Shown here piece by piece: positions 22,672-36,130 of a stretch of 64,000 nucleotides of DNA. Source of the stretch: Oxytricha trifallax (lineage: Eukaryota > Ciliophora > Spirotrichea > Sporadotrichida > Oxytrichidae); the NCBI GenBank assembly GCA_000711775.1, contig ARYC01017224.1:26442-90441 (forward strand), in the 5' to 3' direction. The translations under genes were made by a program, and so were the position numbers. Position 1 is the stretch's first letter. Each line of letters opens with the position of its first letter. The notes beneath the pieces are model-generated. The model was not told the DNA's origin. It made no database searches and saw only the letters and a program-made list of their open reading frames with translations.

Positions 22672-25345
22672 ATGGATAGAGGAATTCCAGAATATAACAG
22701 AGTTCTGAATAAGAAATGGCTTGACTACAATAAAAAATTGCATAAACAGTCAATTTATTAAGTTAAGCCAACAGTAGATAACGCCATGCCTGACTCACTC
22801 AGATATCCTTTAATTAAAACAAAACGAGAAATGATCATAGAAGGTAGGTCTGAAAATCTATATAATATCATATCAATATAGGTTTATATTTTATTTTAGA
22901 GTTATTTTCCGTAACAGACTTAGGTCATATTATCATATCATTTTATAATTATATAAACTTAATGTGTTCTAATGATATTTATAGAAAGATGCACTGAGAT
23001 AGAGAGAGCTAATAGGATACTTTTAGAGAAAATGGCTACAATCATGAGTTCGTAACCTATAAACAAAGCAAGCATATAAAATTTCAAAAATGAAGTTGGA
23101 AACATAGCCACTTAAAATTAAATTAATAATAATATATAGACAACAAAGAGAATTAACTAAGCTAACCCTATTCAACTAGGACTGCTTAATGATTTGTATT
23201 AAAAATTTAATTGATGAATTGTAAAAAAAATAGTTTCTTACATTTTATAATGACTAAAAATGATTTGATAGCACCAATTAATAACAGATCTAAGTCCCTT
23301 AATAGGACAGTTAGATAAAAAGAAGTCGATAGAATTTAATTAGAAAATTCGGATATGCTAAAACGATTATAAGATCAAAAGTCTAACTATTATTAAGTCA
23401 TAATATATTTGTAGATATGATTAGAATATTAATCTTAATAAATAATGCAGCATTCAATAATATTTTTAATTCTATGCAATACAACGCTCATTTATGGAAA
23501 CAAGACAGAAAGTAGAAAGTGAAAATGATAAAATAAATCTGTTACTATCCACCCACTCTGTTAAAAAAATCCTCTAAATTGCGTAACAAACGTCGAAATA
23601 TAATGAGTGGAGGGGGTCTCTACTCTGACCACAATCCTAATGAAACAATCTACCAGATGTATCAATAGTAAATTAATGGGCCAATGAATGATTAATTTTA
23701 AGACAAAAATCTCATCGAAAACAATACTGAAATATATGATGAAGATGATATAAGGAGGCAGCTTGGGATTAATTAAGAGCAGGATTAATAATAACAACAG
23801 ATCTACTAAAGTAACAAATTCAAAGCCAATATGACAATCAGTCCTGATAAATAAAATTAATTAGGAAGAGATATTCAGCCTCAATAGTTTAATCAAAGAA
23901 AAAGAGCTTCATTATAGCAACAAGATACGAGTAATTTTGTGAACTCATAACATCAATTAAATGCTAATACGAATAACTAATTGATAAATGAAACTTAACT
24001 TAAAATGACTCAATCAACCATAATTCAAGCTAATTAGTAGAACTTAAATTTAGTATCACCTATGAAAGTCCAGTAAAATGATTCAGAAACTTATGGTGAC
24101 ATTAACTTCAATTAAACTTTATTGGATCTTAATTCATCTCAACCCCTTAACAATTAATCACAACTAATCATTGATAACTTGAACCAGACTCAGCCACTTC
24201 CATTCAACAACAATAACATCTTCATTAACAACAACCCAAACCAAGTATTGAGTCATGCCACAAGATTAATTGCTAGCAAACGCCCACCTCCTATGCCCAT
24301 AGGTTATAACGATTATGGAATCGATCAATCCCGCTAAGTTCTTTATAGAAATTTTCATGAAGTGGATAGACAGATATTCCTAGTTGAAATATCAAGAGAT
24401 CCAAAGAAGGTATTCGTTATACTTTTCCCTAATTATGAGAAGCCTTAACATGAGCATTAAATCGTAGTCATGGCTGAAAAGTAAGCAATCAAGTTAATGA
24501 ATGAGAATAACAACGTTTTTGAGGAGTTTGTGAAGCGTTTTTACTTTCACTTTGGAAAGTTTTAAATCGAGGGTTTTCACACGAAGAGTGGAATTGTAAG
24601 CAGTAGTTAAGGAGCATCTGGCTTCAATTCTGGGTATGTGTCTAGAGCTTACATCAGAAGCAAATAAATTACAAGTTTTAATTAGAGTGTGAGCCCAGAG
24701 AAACGAAGAGCAAATACAAGGGAAAGATCTAGAGGGTAGAGAGAGTTTTAAATTAGCAATAGAGTTTAGAAGAAAGTGCATTAGCTGGGTGGATAGTATC
24801 AAATGAATTAAGTCCCGTATTATCAAGTTGAATAATCACAATAAAATTAATACTCTCACCACGTCGCAAATTAAAATTTTGAATAACAAAATGAAGTGTC
24901 TCATTAACAGAATTAAAATATGCATTTTGACAGTACTATAGAAGAAATGTAAACCCAACCACTTTCGCAAAATAGTGAATAACTTCAAAAACTCATACCT
25001 GATAATGGCTCAGATAATAAATAAATACAGAATCATTCAGCTTAGCAACTCCTTAACATAATCGAAGGAGAAATACCTCAATCAGCTGTAATTGCTTCTC
25101 AAAGTCTTTAAACAAGTTAAATCTCAAAAGACACTAAAAATTACTTAAACGATTAAAGTTTAATTAATCAAAACACAAACATTGATCAGTAATTGATTTA
25201 AAAACAGCAAAATGAGAAACTTCTATAAAATAATCAGTACTAAATCCAATAATAAGGTAAAAATAATGATCAAAAGCCAAGCGTATTAAACAACTATCAT
25301 TTGCCTTTAGATACATCCACACCAAAAGTTCTTGAAGAAAATTGA
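22672..25345 (+). CDS. CFAP97/Hemingway-family protein with long Q/N-rich C-terminus
   Basis: CFAP97 (Hmw) proteins are linked to cilia and axonemes. It starts MDRGIPEYNRVLNKKW. The family core is visible across three exons: TEIERANRILLEKMATIM (compare IERENRLLLQKMSQIM in animal CFAP97D), then SKSLNRTVRQKEVDRIQLEN, then YNAHLWKQDRKQK. Intron 1 is 22844-22984 (GTAGGT to TATAG). Interruptions at about 23200-23270 and 23396-23450 do not splice neatly and may be IESs. After SGGGLYSDHNP comes a long Q/N tail containing a folded-looking block (VDRQIFLVEISRDPKK, EEFVKRFYFHFGKF). It ends VLEEN before TGA 25343-25345. From 23460 on, about 1.9 kb is uninterrupted by TGA. The family call rests on the N-terminal 150 residues. 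Confidence 0.78.
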
Positions 25346-26259
25346 AATATATGTTAATTTTTAGAATAATTTTCGTTTATATTAAAAATAACAAACATAC
25401 TTATAATCTTAAACGAAATACTTATTACGAAAAATGAAAATTTAAGCAATAATTTATAAGATATAAACTTTTGATTAAACTCCACAATTTATTAGTTCTT
25501 TTACAGCAATTTTTTAAAAAATCTATTGATAAAATAATGATACTCAATTGAATTATTTATTAATTTGAGATTCAATATCTCAAAATGTTTTTTATAATGT
25601 TATAATTAAATTTATGAATTAATTCTATCAATATCTTTTTATCTTATATCCTTAAAATACAATATATGTCTTAAAATATTATCTTATGCTCCAGATTACC
25701 TAACATATATAAATTAATTACAAAAAATTTATTTTATAAATGATTATTATGAAAAAGTTATTTAAATTGTAAATAAGGCAAATTACTAATAATATTCAGT
25801 CATTGAATTTATTATAATAAAAATTATATTTTACATATATCATAGAAAATATGTAAATATTTTTTTGGAAATCAATGATTTAAAAAATGTATAACTTTAA
25901 TAACTATAAAAAGGCCATAATTTTTTATCTGATTAATTTTTTTAAAGAGTTTAAGAAATATTATATTAAAATTATATTTTAGCGATTCAATTAATAAATT
26001 AATAGACCATGAATTTATCATAAAATTTGAATAAAAAAGTTAGGACATTAAAGTAATTAAATGACAATTGATTTCTTTGATCAATCATATGTTAAATTAT
26101 ATCAATTATGATGAAATTTATATAATTTTTACTAACATGATAATATACTTAATATTTAGAATAATTGCAATGTTTATGAATAAATAAAATTAATAGATTG
26201 TTTTATAATGAATTGTGTAATATAAATACTATAATTATATATGATGGTTAGTTGATTTC
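25346..26259. other. AT-rich intergenic region
   Basis: More than 900 bp of extremely AT-rich sequence with no gene, hairpin or repeat that I can support. Confidence 0.65.
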
Positions 26260-29200
26260 TCAATATTTCTTTTCAAATCGTCTGTATTTTTTATCTATCT
26301 GGAAGTGTAATATTTAATATATATTATATTTATTTATTTATCTATTTATGTAAAAGTACTACTCATCATCTTCCTCTTCATCGTACTCATCATCATACTC
26401 CTCCTGATATTCCTCATCATCATCTTCTTACTTGTTATCCTCATCTTCAATCTCTTCCTTTACTTCCTCTTCCTCCACTTGATGCTTAGTATCCTACAGC
26501 CTTTATTTCTAACATTATTCAATGCTCGTATTCCAGCAGCAAATACATTACTGTCGTTCTTCAGTGATTTAATGTTCAATTCATCTCTCCCTTGATCTTA
26601 CTAGCCACTAATATAGTGATCTTCTTGGAACAAATAATGATGCGTTAACATTGAAATGAGTACTTGTTGTGTGTTAAGTGTTTTAATTGTTGAGGGGGTT
26701 TTGGGGTTCTCTTCTAGGCTTAATAATATTATCACATATAATTACAATAAATTATGTTAAGGCTGTGAGGTATTTGATAAAGTCTAGATTGTTGGTTAAA
26801 TAAACTAAGGAAAAATTTATGTTTTTAATTTTAATTTAAAACAAAAAATAAAAAAAACACCTCTAATATAAAAAAGACCTAATTAGTTGACAGAGGTAAT
26901 GCTATATAAAAATTTAATATTAATATTGTATATAAAAAAATTATAAATATTATTTTAATGGTTGATCCTGAGGAACAATTGATTAAATTCTATTTCCTTT
27001 AATCATATTATTTGCAGAGTCTTTCTATTCTTTACTGATTAACTGCTAAAATATTCTAAAAATATAAAATAAAATCAAAAATTAATCCTGGATACTTTTA
27101 ATTAAAGTAATTTTAATTCTTAAATTGTTCTATTACTTGTTCATATAAATAGTTATATTTATTGAGAAATTGATGAAAATAAAGCATAATTCTTATTTTA
27201 AAATGTGGTAAATTAATATTTGAGGTTATTAAATGCATTTAGAGTGCAGCTACTATCTTAATGAGATCACACGATAACTTCTCATATTTATCTGACTTAT
27301 CTTTTTATTCGAAATACATTTACTCTAGACCAATAATAGTTCTTAATAAGTCTTCAGATCTGCTTGTGCTCGCACTTATATTACTATCAAATGATTAGTT
27401 CCATTCTTGATCTTAATTGGAACGTATGTCGTATTCTTCAATTAATATATTGTAAAATATTTGCAAACAAAAAAATATATAATTAAGAATAAATTAAGAA
27501 GTTAGTTTTCTTTATATTAATATATAAATACGATATTTTATAGAATTCAAAGGATTAAAAGCTGCTGTTATCCATGTTCACGGAATTAAAACTGATGAAA
27601 AAATATTTTATTTATAATTATATTTGCGACTTTCTGGCAAGAAATATAAATATAAATAGGAAAGACAACAAATTATACTAAACCCTATTACTATATATTT
27701 TTAAATTAACATCATATCAAAATTAATAATTGTAATATGATTAAAAATTACATTAAAATTATGATTAACATATAAAAAATTTCAAATTAAAATTTTCTGA
27801 AAATTTGTTCAGTTAACTTTGAAAAGAAGACTAATTTGAATTTATTAATCATAATAAATTCAAAGATTAAAATTAAGTTTCAGGAATTTTTCTCATTTTT
27901 TTCGTTTGTTTTTTTCAACTTCCATTCATTAAAGTAAAGTAATTAATTATTTGTCAATTATCTGAATTCTAAATTTCAGTCTTTAATGACACAGTTTAAT
28001 ACCAAGTAAAACAAATATAAATGATATAAAAATTTCAGAGATTAAAAGAAATCGAATGAAGCCATCTCTTTTCCAAGTAATTATTTATCCAATATCATTC
28101 GTTTTACACGAGAGTTTGCACTTTTCATAGATTAATTATAAAAATATACAATTTCAATCATTTATCTTCAAAGGAAATTATTTTAAATTATAATTAATTG
28201 ATATTTTCAATATTTTTCTACTTTAAATAATATTCTATTCTCAAAATTATCCTCAATAGATTTATAAAAGAAAAATACATATAGAATGATTGTATTTGTG
28301 ATAATTTGAATGGCTATTAAGCGAGTATAATTAAAATGTGGAGATTGTTAAATCAAAATCAAAAAAGAGATCAAATATAATTATGATCATCTCAATATAC
28401 ATGAGTTAAGATCTAACAGTCCCTAGTTTGAATTATGTTTGAGTAGATCCTTATTTAAATTTTACTAATTAATCAACTAACTAAAAATGGAATTTTTTGT
28501 TTTTTATCATCTTTTCTGACTTTTTGTATTTTTGTTCATCGTTCAAGTAGATGCTATAGCTGATCTTCAAGTTATTTCATAATTTTCATAGATATCTTCA
28601 GGATATCTTCCTCAAAAAATTTAAAGTGTGAAGAGTGTGGAGTGTGTGGAGTCCAACATCCACAAAAATAGTAGTAATAGCACTAATATTCTCAAAATCA
28701 AGCGTTATTATGAGTCTGGGTGAAATTCCAGTGAATTTCAAAATTTTAGATCACTGATTTTTTCTTTGTTTTCATCAACATCATCTTCAACAAAAGGAAT
28801 CACATCTATGAATTTTAGAAAACAAGATGTTTTTGAAAAAATCCCAGACTCATAATAACGCTTGATTTTGAGAATATTAGTGCTATTACTACTATTTTTG
28901 TGGATGTTGGACTCCACACACTCCACACTCTTCACACTTTAAATTTTTTGAAGGAAGATATCCCTGAAGATATCTATGAAAATTATGAAAAAACTTGAAG
29001 ATCAGCTACAGCATCTACTTGAACGATGAACAAAAATACAAAAAGTCAGAAAAGATGATAAAAAAGCAAAAATTCCATTTTTAGTTAGTTGATTAGTTAG
29101 TAAAATTTAAATAAGGATCTACTCAAACATAATTCAAACTAGGGACTGTTAGATCTTAACTCATGTATATTGAGATGATCATAATTATATTTGATCTCTT

Positions 29201-29893
29201 TTTTGATTTTGATTTAACAATCTCCACATTTTAATTATACTCGCTTAATAATATAAAGATATTAAAACTAGTTAAAATATTGTTAAAAACACTGACTAAT
29301 TTAAACTAATTTAATTTGAATGAATTTTTTGTTATTTTTTTCTTTTACTTCATTTCAAATTTATTTTCTATAATAACTATGAAAATAAATATTAATTGAT
29401 AATAAGGATGGATTAGTCAATTTAATATAATAAAATTACATAGATATATTACTAAATTTTACATTATGGTTTAACAATAACTATTGATTTTTTACAATAT
29501 ATTTTATTCATTTTTATTGTGATTTACCTGGTAATACTTTCGATTTCTGCTAATCTATTAAAATTTAGAAATTTCAATAAATATATTTAATATATTTATT
29601 TAAAAATCTATTCCATGCCACTTAAAAAGTATTCCCAGATGCTTAAAACTTCCAAAATTAACAATACTTCAGTGCTTAACTTGAATCTAACTCACTTATG
29701 AATAAAACCCTAAAAACTTAAAGTTTCTTAGAGAGTGATAATTATTAATCAGAATTGCCCTAAAATTAAAACGGTTTCTCTTAAGAATCTGTTCTAGCAC
29801 CTGCAAGGAAAAATAATGAATAAAACCAAGCATAAATTTATAATAATCCGATTTACCAATAAATTTCTCATAGAAATCTTGGGGCAACTTCAT
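26260..29893 (-). CDS. Fragmented gene, unknown function, acidic C-terminus
   Basis: N to C on the minus strand: ATG 29893 with MKLPQDFYEKFIGKSDYY. A likely 26-nt intron follows (GTTTTATTC to CTTGCAG, near 29798-29823), then an open stretch to about 29600 (VLFISELDSSQALKYCQFW). Further pieces are at about 28020-28135 (MKSANSRVKRMILDKQLLG), 27240-27440 (TSRSEDLLRTIIGLEQM, KDKSDKYEKLSCDLIK) and 26960-27060 (ISKEQKDSANNMIKGNR). A last piece (26260-26610) has a D/E-rich tail (VEEEEVKEEIEDEDN). No domain is recognised. A 932-bp hairpin element (28317-29248) sits in one spacer. The last piece may belong to a different gene, because a G4T4G4 block lies next to it at 26694-26708. Confidence 0.5.
26694..26708 (+). 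repeat. Interstitial G5T4G4TT telomere-like block
   Basis: GGGGGTTTTGGGGTT, about 85 bp upstream of the acidic coding piece, oriented as a chromosome-end G-strand would be for that piece. The conserved TBE subterminal sequence is absent. It may be a telomere-like scar or a decayed TBE tip. Confidence 0.55.
28317..29248. mobile_element. 932-bp hairpin MITE, TA target duplication, about 406-bp arms
   Basis: The ends are TTAAGCGAGTATAATTAAAA and its complement, flanked by TA (28315-28316, 29249-29250), as for Tc1/mariner-type insertion. The arms 28317-28722 and 28842-29248 are near-perfect inverted copies; a loop of about 119 nt separates them. The loop encodes an acidic run (EDDVDENKEKISDLKF) ending at TGA on the minus strand. 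The same ends, an internal motif (GATATCTTCAGG) and a similar loop occur in the element at 49359-50192, so this is a family. No transposase is present. Confidence 0.85.
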
Positions 29894-29907
29894 GTTTCAA
29901 AAATTTA

Positions 29908-32900
29908 ATGCCCCTGGTTACTAGCCCAGTTGATGTGAATTTTGTAATAGGCGATGCATTGGGATAGGATTTTTTAATAAGTTCATTGGATTTTGATCAA
30001 AATAGTAATAATTTGGCACTTTCGTTATATATTGCTGGGTAAAATGTCATTATTTAATACTACACTCTGATTTTAACAATATTAATATTTTAATAATAGT
30101 AGTAATTTCAATTATAAACTTATTAATAATGACAGCTACTGGGAATACCCTAAAACAATCTTAATTAAGCACTGATAAGTAAAACATTATTACTTTGATA
30201 GACGGGATTTATGTTTATTTTATCAACACAGATAGACAGCTAATCAAAGTAGATGCATCAGGGGGCGTTCTATTTTTATCATATTAATATATTAATTTTT
30301 AAACTAAAAAATACTAAATATGATAGTAAATTTTTATCATCAGTCGACATATTGGAAAATTTCAAACTTTTTGAGTTTAATGATAAGGGAAATAAATATA
30401 ATGGACTGATTATTTAAAATAATCTGTATCTTGGACTCAATGAACTCGATGGAAACATATTCACTCATATATATATATATAAATTAATATTTGTTATTTT
30501 TCTATAAATTTACCATGTAATAATACCTGCATAAAAGATATAAATGTATTTAAATAAATTATTCATATAAATTTAACTGGTATGTTTAGAACTTAATAAG
30601 TGCATACATATTTTGGCACCACCACTGTAATAAATTCATAATTAGGGATAACCTATGAATTTAATGCGATGTGCATGGGTTAGACTGAAGAGTCTATCTT
30701 TTTTGCAGCTTAAATAGTTGATTCCAATCTCAACACAAATATAAATTTATATAAATTGATGCTATTTTTATAAAAGTATATTAGTTTTGTATATTTATTC
30801 ATCAATTTTATAAGAGTTATTTCAATTTCAATTATATATGAATATAATAATATCTTTGTAATCAGTCATTTTAACACATCACAGGGTTAAGTAACTTTAT
30901 AATGGGAATAAGAAGCTTGGATTACAACTAATAGTTCGAGTACTATATATAAAAGGAGGGGGGAAGTTTTTATAATATATCATTAAATATGGAAAATATA
31001 AAACTCAAATATAGAGCATTAACATTTTGAGAAAAAACTTTATAAAAATAATAAATAAAATAAAATATTTGTGTTTAAATATGTTAAAATTAAGATCAAT
31101 GTAAATTATTATACAATAATTATAAATTGATTATATGAGAAACCAATATCTACATAATATAAAAATTAATTAAAAAAATGCTTGACATTTGATTGGTAAT
31201 TTTAAAGATGAATGCATATTCGGTTGTATTTAATTTTCTAATATTTTTATAAGAACATATAAAATTTTTTGTTTTTGTTGCGTTTAATTCTATTAATTAT
31301 TTTGATAAAATCAAAATTCTCTAATTTACATAATATAAAGAAAGAAAAATTAATGGAAATTAAATTTATCCAGTAAATAAATCTAGTTTTAAAATAATCC
31401 AAATAAATGAATACATAATATTAAACTGATTCATATTTAAAATAGTAAATATTTCTATTTATTACATATTAAAAGACATAAAATACTATTTTTATAATTT
31501 TAACTTACACAATTCTTCATTTAAAAAAATATAAAAAAAAGTTATTACATTAAATTAAAACAAATTCCTATTCACTTTCCCATATATGATTAATAATATA
31601 TGACCATATCACAACTATACTTTGAGAATTCTCTCCATGGATTTGTTAATTTTTAATAATTTAATAAAAATAACTTAAAACTTTCATATTATTTATATTT
31701 TAAAAATAGAAATATATTCAGAATTTATTGTTATTTTATTAAACACATTTTGTTCATGATACATCAAGTCCTTCAGGAAATGCTAGGTTTGGTTTTTTCA
31801 ATTTTAATGACTCTTCAAATATATGGGAAGCAAAGCTTTTTAATATTGAAAAAACATATTTGGTTTGGCGAATCGTGATAAATTTTAAACGATATGATTA
31901 AATCAAGAATAAATAGTTGGAGATTTAAATAGTTCTAATTATTGCTATCATTAAGTAATCAAAGAAATTCTCTAATAAGAATTAAGAAATTAATAATTAC
32001 AGACAAACTTTTTAATTAGCAATAATTAATCAAGGGTGAGCAATCTTTTCTAAAATTTAATGATAAATTAATTTCACAATTTTATAAATCAATTGTGATT
32101 CAATATTACAATTAATTACAACTCAGGTTTTAGGTCTATCAAGGGCAGAAGCATTTTAGTTATTATAAATCAAATTTATATGACACTCTAAGGTTTAAAA
32201 AGTTTATAAATATGTTTAAAACTTAAATTAGTTAATCACAAACTTTTTTTAAGTTTATTTCAACTATAAAATTTAATTTAAAACTCTATGCTGAGACTAC
32301 TATAGGATAATGGAGTGAATATATTGGGAATTTCAAGTCAACTGTGTCAACCCCTTCAATTAAAATTTAGAAATTAAATTAGTAAATTTACTCATCAAAC
32401 AAACTTATGCATGTTTTGATAAGAAACAAGGTGTAGTTATTCTTTAGAGTAAGAGAGTAGTAAAATGGGGTTTTGAAATAATATACTCTATCAACCTATT
32501 ATACTTAGGAATTAATAATTAAGTAAATTGATTATTTTGTGATTAAAAGCCAATAATTTTTAATTTGACATTCATAAATGAAAATTAGTAATTCTTTCAA
32601 AGTATTAACAATAAATGAATTATTTATTAAAATACTTCAGCAGAATGCATTTTTGAAAAGTAATCTCTATACAAAACAATTACTTTTGATGAATCTTACC
32701 TACTTATAACTTCATACCCTTACTTTCCTTCTATGACTAGTTACAATTATTCACAAAATATTCTTCAGAGTACCACTCTGATACTCACTAGAAATACTAA
32801 TAACTATGCCGATTTTTAGAATTCTCATAGAATTTGCGGGTTTATAGATGATAAGATTAATAATTAAGTTAATACTACGAGCTTAGATCAAGATTTAAGT

Positions 32901-35900
32901 ATGATGGAGACATGTTTCTACTTTATTAATTATAATATATCGTATCAAACAATACATATATAAATATGATTATTTTTGAATTTTATAGAAATTTTTTTGA
33001 ATATACTTTTAGCCTTGTGTAATTACACGAAAAGCATTTTCGGTGTAAAATATTTACAGGTATAAAAATAAATTAATAACATAAATTTTAATTCTACTAT
33101 TTATTTAAATTTTCTAAAGTAATAACATTATCGTTACCCCTATAAAATAAATAATGCTCTCCTCTTTTGGATTCTTTTACATTAAAACTCTATATTATTT
33201 AACTCAAATTGAATAATTTAAAAAATATGAAACAAAGAATAATTAATTATGGTTTGTTTTATTTGCTACTTAATTATAATTTACAAATTATATTTACAAT
33301 AACCCGAATTATACAAATCCTTATATTCAAACAGTTTAAGCATCGAGCGACACTAATTTTACATTTAATTTCACTCCTGGAATAGAATATCCAACTTACC
33401 ACACTTAAACATTATAAAAAGATTTAAATATTTTTAAATGAGGGGGGGACATTAAAGCTTACAAAATTTGTTTAAATTGACCGAGTTATTAAAAACATTT
33501 AATTTATTAAGTTTTTGTAAAGAGTAAAAATTAAATAAAGCTTTTGTAAAATTTTAAATGAAAATAAATATAATTGATAATTGTCATCTTTAAATAAAAT
33601 AAATTGTTTAGAGTTAAGAATTAAAATATTTAATTTAACTTTAGATTTTAATGATAAGTTATTTCCTAATTAATTCATAATAATGAGAATGATGTTTAAT
33701 GATTAAAATAAAATAAATTTAACATATCACTGTTTAATACTAAAATCAAACCATCAATCTTAGTCGTGATATAGACGTATCTGAATGAGTTGACGTGGCA
33801 AATTCCGTGACGTGGCAGTCGTGAAGTAGAAAACTCCGAAAAAACCATTCTTGCTATCACCTAGTCTTCACCTAAAATCAAGATGTCAACCGGGTTTTCA
33901 CCATGGAGGACAGAGCTCGTAGGATCCTACCAGAGTGACAGAAGATGGAGAAAAACGCTTACCGGTCCCACCGCTGCTGGGAAACGTAATCCCTATCCTT
34001 TCGCTGTGGTAGCTTCAGCACCCTAACCCGGTGTGGGAGAAAAATCCTTATCGTTGGCTTCAATGGTTTTCGTCTTCTCATTTTTGAAGGCAGAGCGTAC
34101 CTTCATCCTGCTCCCTATTACCTAGGAAACTGAACTCAAGCCAGTAGACTCATCTAATGCAGGGAAATCTTAGGATCCAGCTCACTCGGGAGTGTACGCT
34201 GACAGATTGAACCCCGCCGACTGGTCCCTCATGCGTTGCGCCCAGCAACCCCATACCTGCCCTCGGTAGGCCTTAGTGTAGTAGAAAGCTCTATCAGAAA
34301 GTCCCAAGTGGTTGGTACCACCTAGCAATTAACTTTCTAATTTAATAATAATGAGAATGATAAAAAATTGATTTTTTAAATTTAATCCTTAAATAATAAT
34401 ATTTAAAATAATAATATTACACACTTTCATGTTGATAATTTACTATGAAGATGAATTTTCATTAATTCTTGATAAATATCACTTAATCAATGTCAAAATC
34501 ATTATAACTATTTATAAGTGTAATATTATTTAATACTTGATAATCTGATTTCAATAATAAAATATGTTTATAACCGTTTTATAATAATTATAAAATATTT
34601 TTCTATACAGACTCTCTAGACTGTAGAAATACAGGGTTGTACGCAACAGGTAGAAGTAATTATATATATTCAGCATTAAACGAAGGTTATAAATATTATA
34701 AACTCGATAATATGTAAACATAGCCAGATTAGACATTAAACTGTGGAAATTATTTTGTGCATTAAGTTATAAAAAGTATAGATAATTTATATTTAAATAT
34801 AAATTATAGCGAATAAATTAAATTAATTTTTATATACAAGTTATTGATTATTCAACAGGTAACAACATATTATTATCAGGGGTTCCGTGGATTATTAAAT
34901 TAAAAGGGGTAAAATAGCAACCAGTAAATTTTATTTTACCTTTAAAAAAAATTAATGATAGATATATGAATAAAATACAAATTACCTTGCCCAAATCTCA
35001 TTAAATTGTATAATATTTTCCAGAATATTATAGTAGTTTAAGGATTAATTTATTTATTAATTTATTTTTTTTTCTTCAAAAGATACATCGATCTATATTA
35101 AACAATACTAATTATCTATCTAATCGATTATTTGCATAAATCTTTTAATTTTAATTATATTATAAAAGATTCATACAGATTTCAATAGTTTTATCTTACG
35201 GTTAGACACAAATGCTTAAAACCTTTAAAGTGGTCACTTCCACATACATATAAGCTTCACAAATAGCTATTTAGGGAATACATTATCCAATACTTATTTT
35301 TTAATTTTCGAAGATCAATATGCTTTTGATACACCTCCCTATTTCCCTGAATAGTAATATCATTTGAGTTTATTTAAAATTTTTAATTTGATTTTATGAC
35401 TTTAAATTTATTCATTAGAAAATTATTGATTAAGACATCAACTTAATTTAAATATTTTCACAATAAAAGCAAATTTAAAGAATTCATGCATCAATAAAAG
35501 CAAACTTTATTTCTTAATATGCATTAGAAATTCCCCAAGATTTAAGAAACGATACTTACTACATAGATTTCTTACCTCTAGGTAGAGCTGCAAATTTCAC
35601 TAAAATTATTAATAATACTCTAATTAATCTCTAAGATCTTTCGCAAGGTATTTAATCAACTAAAAAAGCAGATATTTTGTTACAACTTAGTCCAAACGAA
35701 TATGATTTAGGGAAAGACATAAAATGGAGAATTTTTGAAATTAAGTTTAAAATAATTGAACATAGAAATTCACAAATCTATTAACTATACATACTAATGG
35801 TTAATGTCAGTTCAATGTACAATTATAGGTCAAATGGGAGTGAGCTCAATTAAACTGATGACAACTAAGAATATGCATTTTTATAGTTTAAATACTGATT

Positions 35901-36130
35901 AAATATAATTAAGTGTAATTTATTTCACACCCCCCTTAAATTTTATATTTAAATATCCAAAGAGGAAGTACTTTCAAGCAAGGATTCAACATATTTCATA
36001 ATAGGGAGTGGTAACATTAGTTTTCAATAAAGATCTGATTCAAAGCAAAACCTAGTTACAAACTAAATTTTATCTATATTTTATTTTATTAGAGTGGAAG
36101 GCTCTTAGATGCTCCGGATTACTAAAAATG
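29908..36130 (+). CDS. Large secreted/membrane protein, ectodomain pieces (highly fragmented)
   Basis: Short plus-strand segments open only with TAA/TAG as Gln, separated by AT-rich spacers: about 29908-30045 (DALGQDFLISSLDFDQNSN), 30135-30285 (FINTDRQLIKVDASGGVLF), 30330-30475 (NNLYLGLNELDGNIF), 30575-30735 (YFGTTTVINSQLGITYEF), 30875-30955, 31745-31855 (RFGFFNFNDSSNIWEAKLF), 32285-32375, 32630-32960 (SLYKTITFDESYLLITS), 33302-33425 (TNFTFNFTPGIEYPTYHT), 34600-34765, 34855-34945, 35190-35370, 35520-35895 (IPQDLRNDTYYIDFLPLG) and 35945-36100 (SSKDSTYFIIGSGNISF). The aromatic/Gly/Asn pattern suggests beta-propeller or cadherin-like extracellular repeats, as in large ciliate surface proteins; that is inference. 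The true start is not found: ATG 29908 has no signal peptide after it. It continues into 37530-39380. Confidence 0.6.
33694..34346. mobile_element. GC-rich insertion of about 650 bp between 15-bp direct repeats
   Basis: A block with near-balanced base composition (about 33757-34328) stands in otherwise very AT-rich DNA. It is flanked by identical AATAATGAGAATGAT at 33679-33693 and 34347-34361, as expected of a retroposed or otherwise duplicating insertion. Every frame I read meets TGA, so it looks non-coding. TGACGTGGCA occurs twice near its left end. A pol III B-box-like sequence (GGTTCAATCT, minus strand, 34204-34213) is present, but I find no convincing A box. Candidates are a SINE-like element, a retrocopy of a structured RNA, or an unknown GC-rich element. 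It lies in a spacer of the split membrane-protein gene. Confidence 0.6.

Noticed and set aside
33757-34328. GC-rich block as rRNA or tRNA gene
   Set aside because: I find no rRNA core sequence and no foldable tRNA cloverleaf; only a loose B-box-like motif.
34551-34736. Minus-strand 61-residue frame rich in Tyr and Asn
   Set aside because: The plus strand gives a better protein-like piece (DSLDCRNTGLYATGRSNY) fitting the split membrane-protein gene.
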